Under the pieces are notes generated by a model, which saw only the letters and a list, made by a program, of their open reading frames with translations, searched no databases and was not told the DNA's origin. Positions 23,271 through 37,938 of a stretch of 64,000 nucleotides of DNA are shown here, in pieces. Numbering within the stretch: position 1 is the first letter of the stretch; each line of letters starts with the position of its first letter. The DNA comes from Flavobacterium branchiarum (GTDB lineage Bacteria > Bacteroidota > Bacteroidia > Flavobacteriales > Flavobacteriaceae): assembly GCF_030409845.1 (NCBI RefSeq), contig NZ_JAUFQQ010000005.1:682001-746000 (forward strand), read 5' to 3'. The position numbers and the translations under genes were made by a program.

Positions 23271-23936
23271 ATGGAAATTCAAAAAAACATTTGGTACGTA
23301 ACCCTGCTTTTAACCATTATAGCAGGATATTGCGATACCGTAACTTTCGTCGCAGCCGATTCGATATTTTCGGCACACGTAACGGGTAACTTTATTGTCT
23401 TTGCCTATCAAATCATCAAAGGTTCTGACGCTCATGCGTGGATTAAATTATTGACTTTTCCGATTTTCATCTTAGCGGTAATCGTGGGAGGAAGAATCAC
23501 TTTAAAAAGTGTAAATCGTTATACTATTTTGTTTTGGGAAGGCATTATTTTATTACTAAGCGGAATTGCTTCTTATGTTTTTGGCTATTTAGAAAACTTT
23601 TCAGAATGGACTATGTACGCGGTAGCAATGACAACCGTTTTTGCGATGGGGCTTCAAAATGCTTTTGGAAAAATATATGTAAAAGAAACACACGGACCTA
23701 CAACCATGATGACAGGAAATGTAACTCAGGCTTCTCTTGATTTGGGAAATCTTATAAAAAATGGATTAAAAGATACTGAAGTTCTACTAAGTTTAAAAAA
23801 ACAATTGGTTACCATCTTTGGCTTTTTAATTGGTTGTTTCCTTGGAGCAGTTGCTGGTAAGTTTTTCGGTTTGGGAACTTTAGTTTTTCCAGGAGTAGCA
23901 ATGATAATCTGTTATTGGTATCACAGAAATAAATAG
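23271..23936 (+). CDS. DUF1275 (YoaK-like) membrane protein
   Basis: The protein has 221 residues with about six membrane helices, including TVTFVAADSIFSAHVTGNFIVF and the conserved GLQNAFGKIYVKETHGPTTMMTGN region of the DUF1275 family (the TMTGN motif). The function of the family is unknown; it is often next to stress or efflux genes, as here. Confidence 0.85.
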   Translation: MEIQKNIWYVTLLLTIIAGYCDTVTFVAADSIFSAHVTGNFIVFAYQIIKGSDAHAWIKLLTFPIFILAVIVGGRITLKSVNRYTILFWEGIILLLSGIASYVFGYLENFSEWTMYAVAMTTVFAMGLQNAFGKIYVKETHGPTTMMTGNVTQASLDLGNLIKNGLKDTEVLLSLKKQLVTIFGFLIGCFLGAVAGKFFGLGTLVFPGVAMIICYWYHRNK

Positions 23937-23989
23937 ACTTTATTGCACATTAATTTACAGAATTATGATAAACGATTATCTCTTAACAA

Positions 23990-24982
23990 ATGAATAATTC
24001 AACCTTCTTTTCTGTCAGCAAATTTGTGTGCATTTGGGTTGCTATTTTATCCATTTTCGCGATAAATATTCATGCGTTTGCAAAGCGAAAAGATAATTAT
24101 ATTACATTAAAAAAAAATCCAATTCTTTATTTGGTTCCAGCAGAAGACAAACTGCAAAAAATTCAAACCCGCAATGACGCTGTAATAGTATATGTTTTTA
24201 AAGGTAGTTTAGCCGTTTTAATTCTTTTCATCACATTATTTTACAATTGTTTTAAATTGAAAAAGAAAATCAATGAGCAACTAGAAATAAAAAAACAAGA
24301 AATCAACGAACAAAACGAACACAATAAAAAGATGTTCCTTGAAAGAGAATGGCTTTTAAAAGAAATTCATCATCGAGTAAAAAACAATTTTCAAATTGTG
24401 ATTAGCTTACTCAATATACAAGCTGCTTATTTGGATAATGAAGATGCTTTAATGGCCATACAAAACAGCCAAAACAGAATGCAAACAATGTCTATTATTC
24501 ATCAAAAACTATATCAATCTGATAATCTAACAAATATAGATATGAATTGGTATATTTATAAATTGATCAATTATATTAAAGAATGTTTTGATATAGTTGA
24601 TCAGATTCATTTTATTTTAGACATTGATAAAGTGTATCTAGATGTTTCACAAGCTGTTCCTTTAGGATTAATAATTAATGAAGCCGTAAATAACTCCATA
24701 AAATATGCATTTCCACATGAAAATAAAGGCAATATATATTTGTTTCTTAAAAATACAGGAGAAGATAATTACAAACTAATTATTGCAGACAATGGTGTTG
24801 GAACTACCGAAAATTTTAATCCTACTGAAAGAAATTCATTCGGCATGAATTTAATAATAGGCTTAAGCAACCAAATTGATGGAACTTTGGATGTCATTAA
24901 TGATGATGGATTGCAAATCAAAATTACCTTTACTAAAAATACAGAATTTGACGAACGAACAGACAATTCTGAAATTATTTAA
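23990..24982 (+). CDS. Sensor histidine kinase (HisKA_2 type), short sensor
   Basis: The protein has 330 residues. An N-terminal membrane segment and a second at about 75-95 bracket a short periplasmic stretch of about 40 residues, so the sensory part is small. Then HisKA_2 (WLLKEIHHRVKNNFQIVISLL) and the ATPase domain (LIINEAVNNSIKYAFP, then DNGVG). The next gene, 9 bases on, is a REC-containing sigma-54 activator. They form one two-component pair inside the detoxification operon. Confidence 0.9.
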   Translation: MNNSTFFSVSKFVCIWVAILSIFAINIHAFAKRKDNYITLKKNPILYLVPAEDKLQKIQTRNDAVIVYVFKGSLAVLILFITLFYNCFKLKKKINEQLEIKKQEINEQNEHNKKMFLEREWLLKEIHHRVKNNFQIVISLLNIQAAYLDNEDALMAIQNSQNRMQTMSIIHQKLYQSDNLTNIDMNWYIYKLINYIKECFDIVDQIHFILDIDKVYLDVSQAVPLGLIINEAVNNSIKYAFPHENKGNIYLFLKNTGEDNYKLIIADNGVGTTENFNPTERNSFGMNLIIGLSNQIDGTLDVINDDGLQIKITFTKNTEFDERTDNSEII

Positions 24983-24991
24983 ATTTACAGA

Positions 24992-26344
24992 ATGAAGGGA
25001 AAAATTCTAATTGTTGAAGACGAATTTATAGTAGCAAACGATTTAAAAATCATGTTATTAAAATCTGGTTATCAAGTTACTGGCATAGCTTCTTCAGTTA
25101 TACAAGCGCGTAAATTAATTGAAGAAAAAAGACCCGATTGGGTTTTACTAGATATTATGCTAAAAGGTGCCCTTACGGGAATTGATCTGGCATGGGAACT
25201 GCGCAAAATGCAATTACCGTTTCTTTATATTTCTGCAAATACCAATCAATCAACTTTAGAAGCAGTGAAGGAAACGCATCCGTATGGTTTTATGGTAAAA
25301 CCTTTTAGAGAAAGTGATTTGCTTGTAATGTTAGACATTGCTAAATACAGATTTGATCAGGAAAACAAAACTTTTACAAATAATCATGAATCCGAAAATT
25401 ATGAAATTAAAGAAATTATTGGCAAAAGCGATTTACTGAAAGAAGTTATAGAAAAAATAAAAGTTGTAGCTCCAGCAGAAACTTCGGTTTTAATTCTCGG
25501 CGAAAGCGGTACTGGAAAAGAAAGAGTCGCACATTCGATTCACGACCTTTCGGCTCACAAATCAAGTGCCATTGTGATCGTAAATTGTGCAGCATTACCA
25601 TATTCCTTAATAGAATCAGAACTTTTTGGACATGAAAAAGGAGCTTTTACGGGAGCAAATGCATTACGAATTGGAAAATTTGAACAAGCCCACAACGGAA
25701 CTATTTTTCTGGACGAAATTGGTGAATTACCTTTAGATTCTCAAGTAAAATTATTACGTGTTTTACAGGAAAAAGAAATTCAGAGATTGGGCGGGAATTC
25801 AACTATAAAAATTAATGTCCGTATTATTGCTGCAACCAATAGATCCTTAGAAAAAGAAGTCGCCGAAGGTCGTTTCAGACTCGATTTGTATTATCGCTTA
25901 AATGTATTTCCGATACAATTACCAACTTTAAAAGAACGTAAAGAAGATATCGAAGTTTTGGCTAATTATTTTCTAATAAAATACGCAACAAGTTCTAAAA
26001 AGAATATTTCAAGCATTAGTAAATTGGCTTTGTCTCAATTGTTACAATACGACTGGCCGGGAAATATTCGTGAACTGGAACATTTAATAGAAAGAAATGT
26101 ATTGCTTTCAAAAACAAACGAAATAGATAAATTTGATCTTCCTGCTAATTCTACTATTCTTTTTGAAGAAAACAATGGTAAAATAAAAACGATGGAAGAA
26201 ATGGAGAAAGAACATATTATGAAGGCATTAAAAGCAAGTGATGGGAAAGTTTCGGGAATTGGTGGCGCTGCAGAACTTTTGCAAATGTCTGCACAAACTT
26301 TGTTTTCTAAAATAAAAAAATTAGGGATTAAACAAGGATATTAA
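24992..26344 (+). CDS. NtrC-type sigma-54 response regulator
   Basis: The protein has 450 residues. REC domain with phospho-acceptor Asp54 (VLLDIM), AAA+ domain with Walker [10 protein letters not shown], the sigma-54-contact loop GAFTGA, Walker B region and arginine-finger-type R, and a C-terminal Fis-type helix-turn-helix ending in [11 protein letters not shown]. It hydrolyses ATP to open sigma-54 promoters. Upstream activator-site candidates at 16208 and 30026, with a similar C-terminal recognition helix in the regulator at 28328, fit common targets; this is inferred. Confidence 0.95.
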   Translation: MKGKILIVEDEFIVANDLKIMLLKSGYQVTGIASSVIQARKLIEEKRPDWVLLDIMLKGALTGIDLAWELRKMQLPFLYISANTNQSTLEAVKETHPYGFMVKPFRESDLLVMLDIAKYRFDQENKTFTNNHESENYEIKEIIGKSDLLKEVIEKIKVVAPAETSVLILGESGTGKERVAHSIHDLSAHKSSAIVIVNCAALPYSLIESELFGHEKGAFTGANALRIGKFEQAHNGTIFLDEIGELPLDSQVKLLRVLQEKEIQRLGGNSTIKINVRIIAATNRSLEKEVAEGRFRLDLYYRLNVFPIQLPTLKERKEDIEVLANYFLIKYATSSKKNISSISKLALSQLLQYDWPGNIRELEHLIERNVLLSKTNEIDKFDLPANSTILFEENNGKIKTMEEMEKEHIMKALKASDGKVSGIGGAAELLQMSAQTLFSKIKKLGIKQGY

Positions 26345-26419
26345 TCTACATTAAGTGGACTTAACTGTGAGCTTATCGAACTTTGCTTTTATAAACCAAT
26401 ACATAAAAACAAAATTATT

Positions 26420-26710
26420 ATGGAAACAATAAAACTAGAATTAGACGAAAAAAAACACGGCAATTTCAATCTCTATGTTGATGGTAAAAAACAAGGCGAA
26501 ATGACCGTAAGTCTAAAAGATGATTTATTAACGGTTTATCATACAGGCGTTGAACCAGAAGCCGAAGGAAAAGGCTATGCAAAGAAACTTCTTCTAGAAA
26601 TGGTTTCGTATGTGCGCGAAAATAAAATGATGGTTAAAGCACTTTGTCCGTATGTACATGCTCAATTCACGAGACATCCAGACGAATATCAAGACATCTG
26701 GAAAAAATAA
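26420..26710 (+). CDS. Small GNAT-like N-acetyltransferase (YjdJ type)
   Basis: The protein has 96 residues, matching the short N-acetyltransferase family of YjdJ (PF14542 size). The acetyl-CoA loop is seen in VEPEAEGKGYAKKLL and there is the closing HAQFTRHPDEYQDIW. Substrate unknown. The gene overlaps no neighbour; an esterase follows 18 bases downstream. Confidence 0.8.
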   Translation: METIKLELDEKKHGNFNLYVDGKKQGEMTVSLKDDLLTVYHTGVEPEAEGKGYAKKLLLEMVSYVRENKMMVKALCPYVHAQFTRHPDEYQDIWKK

Positions 26711-26727
26711 TTTATAAAACAAAACTC

Positions 26728-27351
26728 ATGAACTTAGATACTATAACTGCTGGCATCCCTTTAAACGAAGCAAAAAAAGCCTTAATTATGCTCCATGGGC
26801 GTGGTGCAACACCACACGATATTTTATCAATTGCAAAATATCTTAATGTTGATGAATTTGCTTTGGTAGCGCCACAAGCAGCAAACAGAACCTGGTATCC
26901 TTATTCTTTTTTAGTTCCGACTAACGAAAACGAACCTTACTTTTCAAATTCTTTGGAAGCAATACATCAGGTGTTAGTTGCAATTCAACAAAACGGTATT
27001 GAAAAAGAGAACATTTATTTCTTAGGATTTTCGCAAGGAGCTTGTCTTGCTTTAGAGTTTACGGCAAGAAATGCCGCAAAATATGGTGGCGTTGTCGCTT
27101 TTACTGGTGGCCTTATTGGTGATAAAGTTTACGAAGAACACTATCACGGTAATTTTGAAAATACGCCTATTTTCATCGGAACAAGCGATCCTGATTTTCA
27201 TGTTCCTGTAGAAAGAGTAAACGATTCTGAAGCACTTCTTAAAAAAATGGGTGCCAATGTAACTAAAAAAATCTACGACAACATGGGACACACTATAAGT
27301 CATGACGAAATTTCCATAGCTAACGAACTCATTTTCTCAAAAAAATTATGA
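26728..27351 (+). CDS. Phospholipase/carboxylesterase family hydrolase
   Basis: The start is set at the ATG at 26728 (207 residues), because upstream codons run back into the acetyltransferase gene. The nucleophile elbow is GFSQGA (Ser in LGFSQGACLAL), the acid is in TSDPDFH and the His in GHTISHDE. A typical cytosolic serine esterase of the YpfH/EstB kind, acting on short acyl esters. It overlaps the next gene by 4 bases. Confidence 0.85.
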   Translation: MNLDTITAGIPLNEAKKALIMLHGRGATPHDILSIAKYLNVDEFALVAPQAANRTWYPYSFLVPTNENEPYFSNSLEAIHQVLVAIQQNGIEKENIYFLGFSQGACLALEFTARNAAKYGGVVAFTGGLIGDKVYEEHYHGNFENTPIFIGTSDPDFHVPVERVNDSEALLKKMGANVTKKIYDNMGHTISHDEISIANELIFSKKL

Positions 27352-27698
27352 TCCAGATTACACGAATTTATAGTGACAAAAATGGAGAAAGTCAATTTGA
27401 GAATTTAGAAATTCCGTTGAAAAACAATGGTGATATCGGTTTTTTATCTGATGATGAGCCAGTAAAATCTATTGTTTTTAGAGAAGTTAAACCTTCCTAC
27501 GATTATGATTTTCATAACGCACCAGACCGACAATATATTATTTTATTGGAAGGTGGCGTAGAAATAGAAACTTCATTAGGAGAAAAGAGAATTTTTGAAA
27601 CAGGTTCTATATTATTAGTCGAAGACACAACCGGCAAAGGGCACAAAACGAAAAATATCGAATCAAAACTTAGAAAATCGATATTTATAAAATTATAA
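27348..27698 (+). CDS. Cupin-fold protein
   Basis: The protein has 116 residues. The central stretch GGVEIETSLGEKRIFETGSILLVED is the typical second cupin motif (a G-x5-P/E...G spacing), and the first motif with His/Glu is weak. Small cupins are often metal-binding dioxygenase-like or sensor proteins. Lies in an operon overlapping the esterase gene by 4 bases and 3 bases ahead of a channel-like gene. Confidence 0.7.
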   Translation: MIQITRIYSDKNGESQFENLEIPLKNNGDIGFLSDDEPVKSIVFREVKPSYDYDFHNAPDRQYIILLEGGVEIETSLGEKRIFETGSILLVEDTTGKGHKTKNIESKLRKSIFIKL

Positions 27699-27700
27699 TT

Positions 27701-28318
27701 ATGGAAAAAGAAACCGTAAGAATTGAAGGTTTCAGCGATGCTGTTTTTGCCATTGCCATTACACTTTTGGTTTTAGATCTTCATACACCGGATTCAGAAG
27801 TTGTGAAAAATGGTGCGCAATTATTAAGTTTTCTAAAAGGCGAGTGGACAACCTATCTGGCTTTTACGCTTTCTTTTTTCAGTATTTTTATCATGTGGGT
27901 CAATCACCACAAGATTTTTAAACAAATATACAGTCGAAATACTGCTATTATGTTTGCTAATGGATTGATACTTTTTTTGGTTTCTGCCGTTTCTTATCCA
28001 ACTGCTTTATTAGCTCGTTTTTTTAATGAAGAAGCTTCTAATATTGCTGTGGCTGTTTATACAGGCATTTTTGTGCTCATCAACATTTCGTACAATCTTT
28101 TATGGTTTGTAGCGAGTAAAAACAAGAAACTTTTACGTCCGGGAATTACTGATACTGCTATAAAGAAAATTAGAAATAATTATTTGTACGGATTTCCTAC
28201 CTATCTAATTGCATTTGGTATTTCATTTAAATTTCCGGCTGCGGCCTTAGTAATAAATTTGGCTTTGTTATTGTTTTGGGCAGTTTCTTCAGGAAAAATA
28301 AAGATTACTCAAGAATAA
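27701..28318 (+). CDS. TMEM175-like potassium-channel family protein (DUF1211)
   Basis: The protein has 205 residues and six helices. The first carries FSDAVFAIAITLLVLDL, the hallmark of the family (TMEM175/DUF1211), whose members conduct K+ or protons. Last gene of the + strand run; it converges with the regulator on the minus strand, with only 9 bases between the stops. Confidence 0.85.
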   Translation: MEKETVRIEGFSDAVFAIAITLLVLDLHTPDSEVVKNGAQLLSFLKGEWTTYLAFTLSFFSIFIMWVNHHKIFKQIYSRNTAIMFANGLILFLVSAVSYPTALLARFFNEEASNIAVAVYTGIFVLINISYNLLWFVASKNKKLLRPGITDTAIKKIRNNYLYGFPTYLIAFGISFKFPAAALVINLALLLFWAVSSGKIKITQE

Positions 28319-28327
28319 AAATTCAGT

Positions 28328-29917
28328 CTAAAAATATTTTTTTCTAATTCCTAATTTCTGCATTTTAGAAATAAGCGTCGTTGCGGGTAAATCTAATAAA
28401 ACTGCAGCACCCTGCGGTCCAGAAATTCTTCCACCGCATTTTCTCACCACTTCCAGAATATGTTCTTTCTCTACTTCCTGCAATGTTTTGGTGTTAAAAT
28501 CATTTTCTAAATTATGAAAATCTCTAATAAAATTTTTCGGAAAAATCATTTCATTTATAACATCCTCTGTAGTAAACAAAATACTGCGTTCTATCATATT
28601 TTCCAATTCCCTAACATTTCCTAGCCAAGGATTTGCTAGCATTTTTTTAAGCACTTTTTTAGAAAAGCCTTTGATCTTTTTTCCAATTATATTCGAATGC
28701 TTTTCTAAAAAAAAATTACTAAGAATTTCTATATCTTCCGGGCGTTCGCGCAATGCAGGAAGATCAATCGGAAATACATTCAATCTGTAAAATAAATCAC
28801 TTCTAAAACGTCCTTCGGCAACTTCTTTTACGAGTGATTTGTTTGTTGCTGCAATTATTCGTGTGTTTAATTTTAGGCTTTTATTCCCTCCTACTCTTTC
28901 TATCTCTTTTTCCTGTAAAACACGAAGTAATTTCCCCTGAAGTTCTAAAGGCAATTCGCCAATTTCATCTAGAAAAATGGTGCTGTTTTCTGCTTGTTCA
29001 AACTTTCCAATTCTCAAATTTAATGCGCCTGTAAAAGCTCCTTTTTCGTGACCGAATAATTCGCTTTCTATTAAATTTTCAGGAATCGAAGCACAATTTA
29101 CTTTGATCATTTTTTCATTTGAAACAGATGACAATTGATGAATCGCGCTTGCAATCAGTTCTTTTCCAGTTCCAGTTTCGCCAGTAATCAAAACCGTAGA
29201 ATTCGATAATGCAACTTGAGAAATCAATTCATAAACATTTTGTATAGCCACACTTTTTCCAACAATTCCATGAAAATTTTCAGTTGCTGTATTTATCGTT
29301 CTTACTTTTCTTTCCTCAAAATTATTTTTCAAAAGCTTTAATTCTGCTAGATTATTTTCATATTTAGCTATCAATTGAATATTTTGAACGGTAATATAAA
29401 GTTGCGTTGCAATACCGCGAAGAATTCGATTAGATTCTCTACTAAAAATAGAAGCATTTTTAAAGAAGAGAAAAAATACGTTTCGGTTTCCTTTAGTATC
29501 TATAAGACCAATTCCAATTCCGTTATTAAAATTTTTATGGCTTACGGATTGAAGATAATCTGGAAGTTTATTTTTTTCTTCTTTGATAGTTTTTAAATCA
29601 AAAATAACATTATCCGCAGAATTTAAACAAGCATCAAAAAAACCATCTTCAACGGCGTAATTTTTACTTTCTGACTCTTTTTGATCTGAGAACTGAAAGA
29701 AAATTGTATAGTCTAGTGCTTCTTTATTTGCTGAAGCGAAAATAAAATCTTCAAATAAAAAATGCTCTTTTAATAAACCATTTACTAAAATCTGAAAATC
29801 TGACTTGGTCAGAACTTCTGAAAGTGACTTACAGATCGATAAAATGAGAATTTGTTCTCTTTCTCTTTCCTGCAATCTGTTGAGCATAATTGCAGTTTGA
29901 TCTGTTAACTTTTCCAT
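28328..29917 (-). CDS. GAF-domain sigma-54 dependent activator
   Basis: The protein has 529 residues. The N-terminal ~190 residues look like a GAF sensor domain, then a linker, then an AAA+ domain with Walker A GETGTGKEL and GAFTGA, and a Fis-type helix-turn-helix (GAAVLLDLPATTLISKMQ). It lacks a REC domain, so small-molecule sensing rather than phosphorylation is expected. Its recognition-helix region is similar to that of the regulator at 24992 (both GAA-LL...T L-SK). Divergent from the dioxygenase gene at 30235, which shares the palindrome between them. Confidence 0.9.
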   Translation of the reverse strand: MEKLTDQTAIMLNRLQEREREQILILSICKSLSEVLTKSDFQILVNGLLKEHFLFEDFIFASANKEALDYTIFFQFSDQKESESKNYAVEDGFFDACLNSADNVIFDLKTIKEEKNKLPDYLQSVSHKNFNNGIGIGLIDTKGNRNVFFLFFKNASIFSRESNRILRGIATQLYITVQNIQLIAKYENNLAELKLLKNNFEERKVRTINTATENFHGIVGKSVAIQNVYELISQVALSNSTVLITGETGTGKELIASAIHQLSSVSNEKMIKVNCASIPENLIESELFGHEKGAFTGALNLRIGKFEQAENSTIFLDEIGELPLELQGKLLRVLQEKEIERVGGNKSLKLNTRIIAATNKSLVKEVAEGRFRSDLFYRLNVFPIDLPALRERPEDIEILSNFFLEKHSNIIGKKIKGFSKKVLKKMLANPWLGNVRELENMIERSILFTTEDVINEMIFPKNFIRDFHNLENDFNTKTLQEVEKEHILEVVRKCGGRISGPQGAAVLLDLPATTLISKMQKLGIRKKYF

Positions 29918-30025
29918 AAATAGTAATTGCTTCAGTATTTTTTTTGATAAAACGTAAATTTAAGAAATAGCCTTTATTAAAATACTATCTATTCTCTGAA
30001 ATAAAAACAATCACCAAACATAAAA

Positions 30026-30041
30026 TTACGATATATCGTAG
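30026..30041. promoter_or_regulatory. TACGA-N4-TCGTA palindrome, second copy
   Basis: TTACGATATATCGTAG includes the perfect 14-bp palindrome TACGATATATCGTA (30027-30040), in the divergent interval between the activator and the dioxygenase gene. It shares both 5-bp arms and the 4-base spacing with the copy at 16208. No convincing -24/-12 promoter is seen downstream of it here. Confidence 0.5.
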
Positions 30042-30234
30042 AACTAAAAAAAAGTAAATTAACCAAAATATTTGTTTTACAATACATTAATCAAAAAGGA
30101 ACATTATTTGGATATACTTATTAATGATCGAAATTCAGCCTTTTTTATTTCTTAATCTAGATTAATCGATGCGTACCCATAACGGGCGTAAATTTGTAGA
30201 ACAAAAATCAATAATAATTAAATATATAACTACC

Positions 30235-31173
30235 ATGGAAAATAAAATTTTAGGCTTACACCATATTACAGCAATTGCAGGTGACGCTAAACGTAATTTT
30301 AACTTTTACTCTAACATATTAGGATTACGATTTATCAAAAAAACGGTGAATTTTGATGATCCAGGAACCTACCATTTTTACTTTGGTGACGAAGTGGGAA
30401 GCGCAGGAACTATTTTAACTTTTTTCCCTTGGGGAGAAGGAATTCAACAAGGCAGAAAGGGCTCGGGAATGGCAACCGAAATTGGATATTCTGTTCCAAA
30501 AGGAAGTTTAGAATTTTGGCAAAACCGTTTTGAGAGATACAATATAATTTACAATAAACCATCTGAAAAATTTGGAGAAAAATATTTGACTTTCCTTGAT
30601 CCAGACGGTTTAAAACTAGAATTAATTGAATCTAAAACTGAAGACAATAGAAAAGCTTGGGAAACTGATGAAGTAAAAGCAGATGTTGCTACAAAAGGTT
30701 TTCATAACATTACTTTGACTCTAAACGACATCAAACCAACGGCGGCAGTTTTAACTGAAATATTTGGTTATAAATTAATTGATCAAGACGTAAATCGTTA
30801 CCGTTATGCAACAGATGCTGTAGAAAATGCGGCTATTGTAGATTTAGTTGAATTGACGGATGAAAAACACGGACATGTAGCAAACGGATCTGTGCATCAC
30901 GTAGCTTTTAGAGTTGCAAACGATGAAATTTTAATGCACTTCCGTGAAAAAATCGAAGCTTACGGATTATCTATTACGCCACAAATTGACAGAAATTATT
31001 TCCACTCTCTTTATTTTAGAGAACCAGGTGGCGTTTTATTCGAAATTGCAACAGAAAATCCTGGATTTATGGTAGACGAAAGCTTAGAAGAATTAGGCAA
31101 AAATTTAAAACTTCCTGCACAATATGAATCTGACAGAGCCGCAATTGAAGCACATTTGGTTAAAATTAATTAA
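30235..31173 (+). CDS. Ring-cleaving dioxygenase / glyoxalase-family protein
   Basis: Start chosen at the ATG at 30235 (312 residues). The frame is open further up, but the bases before encode no typical N terminus. Two vicinal-oxygen-chelate domains are visible: HHITAIAGDAKRNFNFY (first metal His), then LDPDGLKLELIE, then a second module opening with FHNITLTLND and ending in EPGGVLFEIAT. The family is named for ring-cleaving dioxygenases and glyoxalases with a bound metal, although many members have other detox roles. Alone on the right side of the cluster, transcribed away from the sigma-54 activator. Confidence 0.85.
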   Translation: MENKILGLHHITAIAGDAKRNFNFYSNILGLRFIKKTVNFDDPGTYHFYFGDEVGSAGTILTFFPWGEGIQQGRKGSGMATEIGYSVPKGSLEFWQNRFERYNIIYNKPSEKFGEKYLTFLDPDGLKLELIESKTEDNRKAWETDEVKADVATKGFHNITLTLNDIKPTAAVLTEIFGYKLIDQDVNRYRYATDAVENAAIVDLVELTDEKHGHVANGSVHHVAFRVANDEILMHFREKIEAYGLSITPQIDRNYFHSLYFREPGGVLFEIATENPGFMVDESLEELGKNLKLPAQYESDRAAIEAHLVKIN

Positions 31174-32240
31174 TTATTAAATTTAACCGTTTTAAAAAAA
31201 TTAAAACGAAAATGGAGTTGTTACGGGAATTGATTTTATATTGAAAAAAAGTACGAATAACAAAACCTACCCAGTTGGACATGCAGTTAAAAAAACAAGG
31301 ACTAGATTTAAGGAGACCCTTTTAATTAGTCCTTTGTGAAACTGCTATAAAGAGTGTGTAAGTTAAAAAATAACTGAGTTTGATCTTTTAATTAAAATTG
31401 AACTCTTTTTTCAAATATCGAAAACACACAATTGACTATCAACACATTGCCACAACAACCTCACTTTTATAAAAAAAAAGTTCCATACAGCTAATTGATC
31501 TAAAAATGGTATTTTAACAAAAGAATCCAAATAAACATTTAAAAGATTCAAGCTATAAAAATCCAATACCGATGAAAATTGGGTATTGGATTTTTACATT
31601 TCGAGCATCAACTACAACTTTCACATCTATTGTATTTATTTACCAATATTCTAAAGATTTTCTGTTCTCGAAAATATATTTTTTATGTATTTAAATCTAT
31701 CGGTTTTCCCGAAAAGTTTCTACAGGTGCATTTCCATGCAAAAGTCATTGCGGAAGCATGGTATATTCGTTAATATATTTTAGTATTTCATTTTTTCAAT
31801 AATTGATGTTGGTATTGATTGACACAACACAGAAAATAGAGAAAATCACATTTATTGATAACCACTATTTTATAATTATGATAGATAGATCTATAAATAT
31901 TTAAGTATTTTAATACATCAACCGCGACAATATCTTTAATCCTTTCGATAGTATCTACTGATTTTTCTTTTTATAAAGCCATTTCTTGCTAGATTCCTTT
32001 TACATAGTTTATAATCTCATGATAAGTATCAGAAAGTTTGAAATAAGCCTCAATACTACATTCTAAGGAACGATGTATTATAAATAGGAGTCAACGATCT
32101 AGAAAGACTTTGCGTTAGTTACTAGATGTGATTACTTGGTCTATTCTTATGGTTCCCGTATTGATCCTCTATAAAACCTATTTTACGCTAGTTACTTGCG
32201 GATATTCTTCGTTCCTCAGAAGGACAAAATTGGGCAAAAA
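31174..32240. other. Intergenic region with two terminator hairpins
   Basis: No convincing gene. A hairpin AAGGACTA (31297) / TAGTCCTT (31327) probably terminates the dioxygenase transcript. A perfect 14-bp stem AAAAATCCAATACC / GGTATTGGATTTTT at 31557-31596 is a second, bidirectional terminator. The rest is AT-rich. Its last 40 bases (from about 32197) repeat the 3' flank of the second rRNA operon at 47157. Confidence 0.6.
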
Positions 32241-32272
32241 AAAAACCCTGTTTCGTTAGAAACAGGGTTTTA
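32241..32272 (-). terminator. rRNA operon 1 terminator
   Basis: AAAACCCTGTTTC GTTA GAAACAGGGTTTT, immediately beyond the 5S gene. It ends the operon transcribed right to left. Confidence 0.85.
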
Positions 32273-32276
32273 AAGA

Positions 32277-32384
32277 AAGGCGACGACATACTCTCCCACA
32301 TAACTGCAGTACCATCTGCGCAGGCGGGCTTAACTACTCTGTTCGGGATGGGAAGAGGTGAGCCCCGCCGCAATAACCACCTTA
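32277..32384 (-). rRNA. rrf: 5S ribosomal RNA, operon 1
   Basis: About 108 bases with the 5S hallmarks on the minus strand, including the CCCATCCCGAAC loop (complement visible as GTTCGGGATGGG) and GTAGTTAAGCCCGCC. Operon order 16S, tRNA-Ile, tRNA-Ala, 23S, 5S on the minus strand. Ends are estimated to a few bases. Confidence 0.9.
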
Positions 32385-32537
32385 AGGTCGTTAGTTGCTT
32401 TGGACAACTTTTCAATTGTTAATTATTAATTGTTGATTATTAATTATCAAGTGAACAATATCTTAACACACTGAGATAAAAAAAAATATAATTTATTTAG
32501 AAAGTTTCTCCCCCACACCGTAGTGTGGGGAAAAGGG

Positions 32538-35430
<2,893 letters not shown>

Positions 35431-35623
35431 CATAATTTAATATGACCGTTTTTTTTTGTTTTTATATTTTGTATTGCTACTCAATAAAAACGCTTTCTAC
35501 TTTTTATTATTTTCTTATCTCAATATGTCAATGAACTTTTTCTTTTTAGATTAAGAAAATAGAGATTAGAGTATAGACTTAATCTATATTCTTTTTTTCT
35601 ATATTCTATCTTCTTAAAGATAG

Positions 35624-35697
35624 TGGAGAATAACGGAGTCGAACCGTTGACCTCCTGCGTGCAAGGCAGGCGCTCTAGCCAGCTGAGCTAATCCCCC
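35624..35697 (-). tRNA. tRNA-Ala (anticodon TGC), operon 1
   Basis: A 74-base minus-strand gene, acceptor stem GGGGGAT / ATTCTCC with discriminator A, anticodon loop CTTGCAC. Encodes tRNA-Ala reading GCN. Spacer position between 16S and 23S. Confidence 0.95.
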
Positions 35698-35785
35698 ATT
35701 TTTAAAATGATGATGAATTATGAGTTATGAATTCACTCATAAATGCTCAACTTCTAAAATTTCCTTTTATTTAAGTTTTAAATAG

Positions 35786-35859
35786 TAGTCCCGGGCAGAC
35801 TCGAACTGCCGACCCCTACATTATCAGTGTAGTACTCTAACCAGCTGAGCTACGAGACT
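35786..35859 (-). tRNA. tRNA-Ile (anticodon GAT), operon 1
   Basis: A 74-base minus-strand gene with acceptor stem AGTCTCG / CGGGACT and anticodon loop CTGATAA. Lies between the tRNA-Ala gene and the 16S gene. Confidence 0.95.
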
Positions 35860-35979
35860 CTGTTTTACTTAAATTTATTATTTGAACTAACAGCAGAGTA
35901 ATATAATCTTTAGAGATGAACCTTTAGTATCTTTCGTCTTCTTTCCCTAGCGTGCATATAGCTAACACTAAGGCTCTAG

Positions 35980-37492
<1,513 letters not shown>

Positions 37493-37661
37493 TATATTTT
37501 TTATATTATATTGCGACTCAGATTCTATCGGTTATATTCAAATCTTGCGATTCTATTACTCTTTATTATTTGTTTCGAAATCTCTTTCGAAACGGCTGTC
37601 AATTCAATATGTCTAAGAACTTTCTCTTTATTTTTGTGTCGCTTGTTTCTCAAAGCGAGTG

Positions 37662-37938
37662 CAAAAGTAATGAACTCCTTTTTAACTGGCAAGATATTTT
37701 TGAAGTTTTTTTTAGAAATTTTTATTTCTAATTTCACTTCTTATCTTAGCAGTATTTCAAGGAACTTCGCTTCTTTTGCGGGGTGCAAATGTAACTTTCG
37801 TTTTCCAAACTCACAAGCTTTTTTTAATCTTTATTTTTAAAACTTTCGTTTCTAATTTTAATTGTTTGCTTGTCAGTATTTCAGTGAACGTCTTGTTTGT
37901 TGCGGGTGCAAAACTACCACCTTTTTATAGATAAACAA
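37662..37938 (-). promoter_or_regulatory. Three tandem promoters of rRNA operon 1
   Basis: On the minus strand, three -7 boxes of the TAnnTTTG type: TACTTTTG (37662-37669), TACATTTG (37786-37793) and TAGTTTTG (37909-37916). Each has a -33 TTG at 19-20 bases spacing. All three sit in the same context (the + strand reads GGGTGCAAA or GAGTGCAAA just there), so the promoter appears triplicated. Confidence 0.65.

Noticed and set aside
31579..31773. 64-codon frame downstream of the dioxygenase gene
   Set aside because: It starts within a terminator hairpin and shows no family resemblance.
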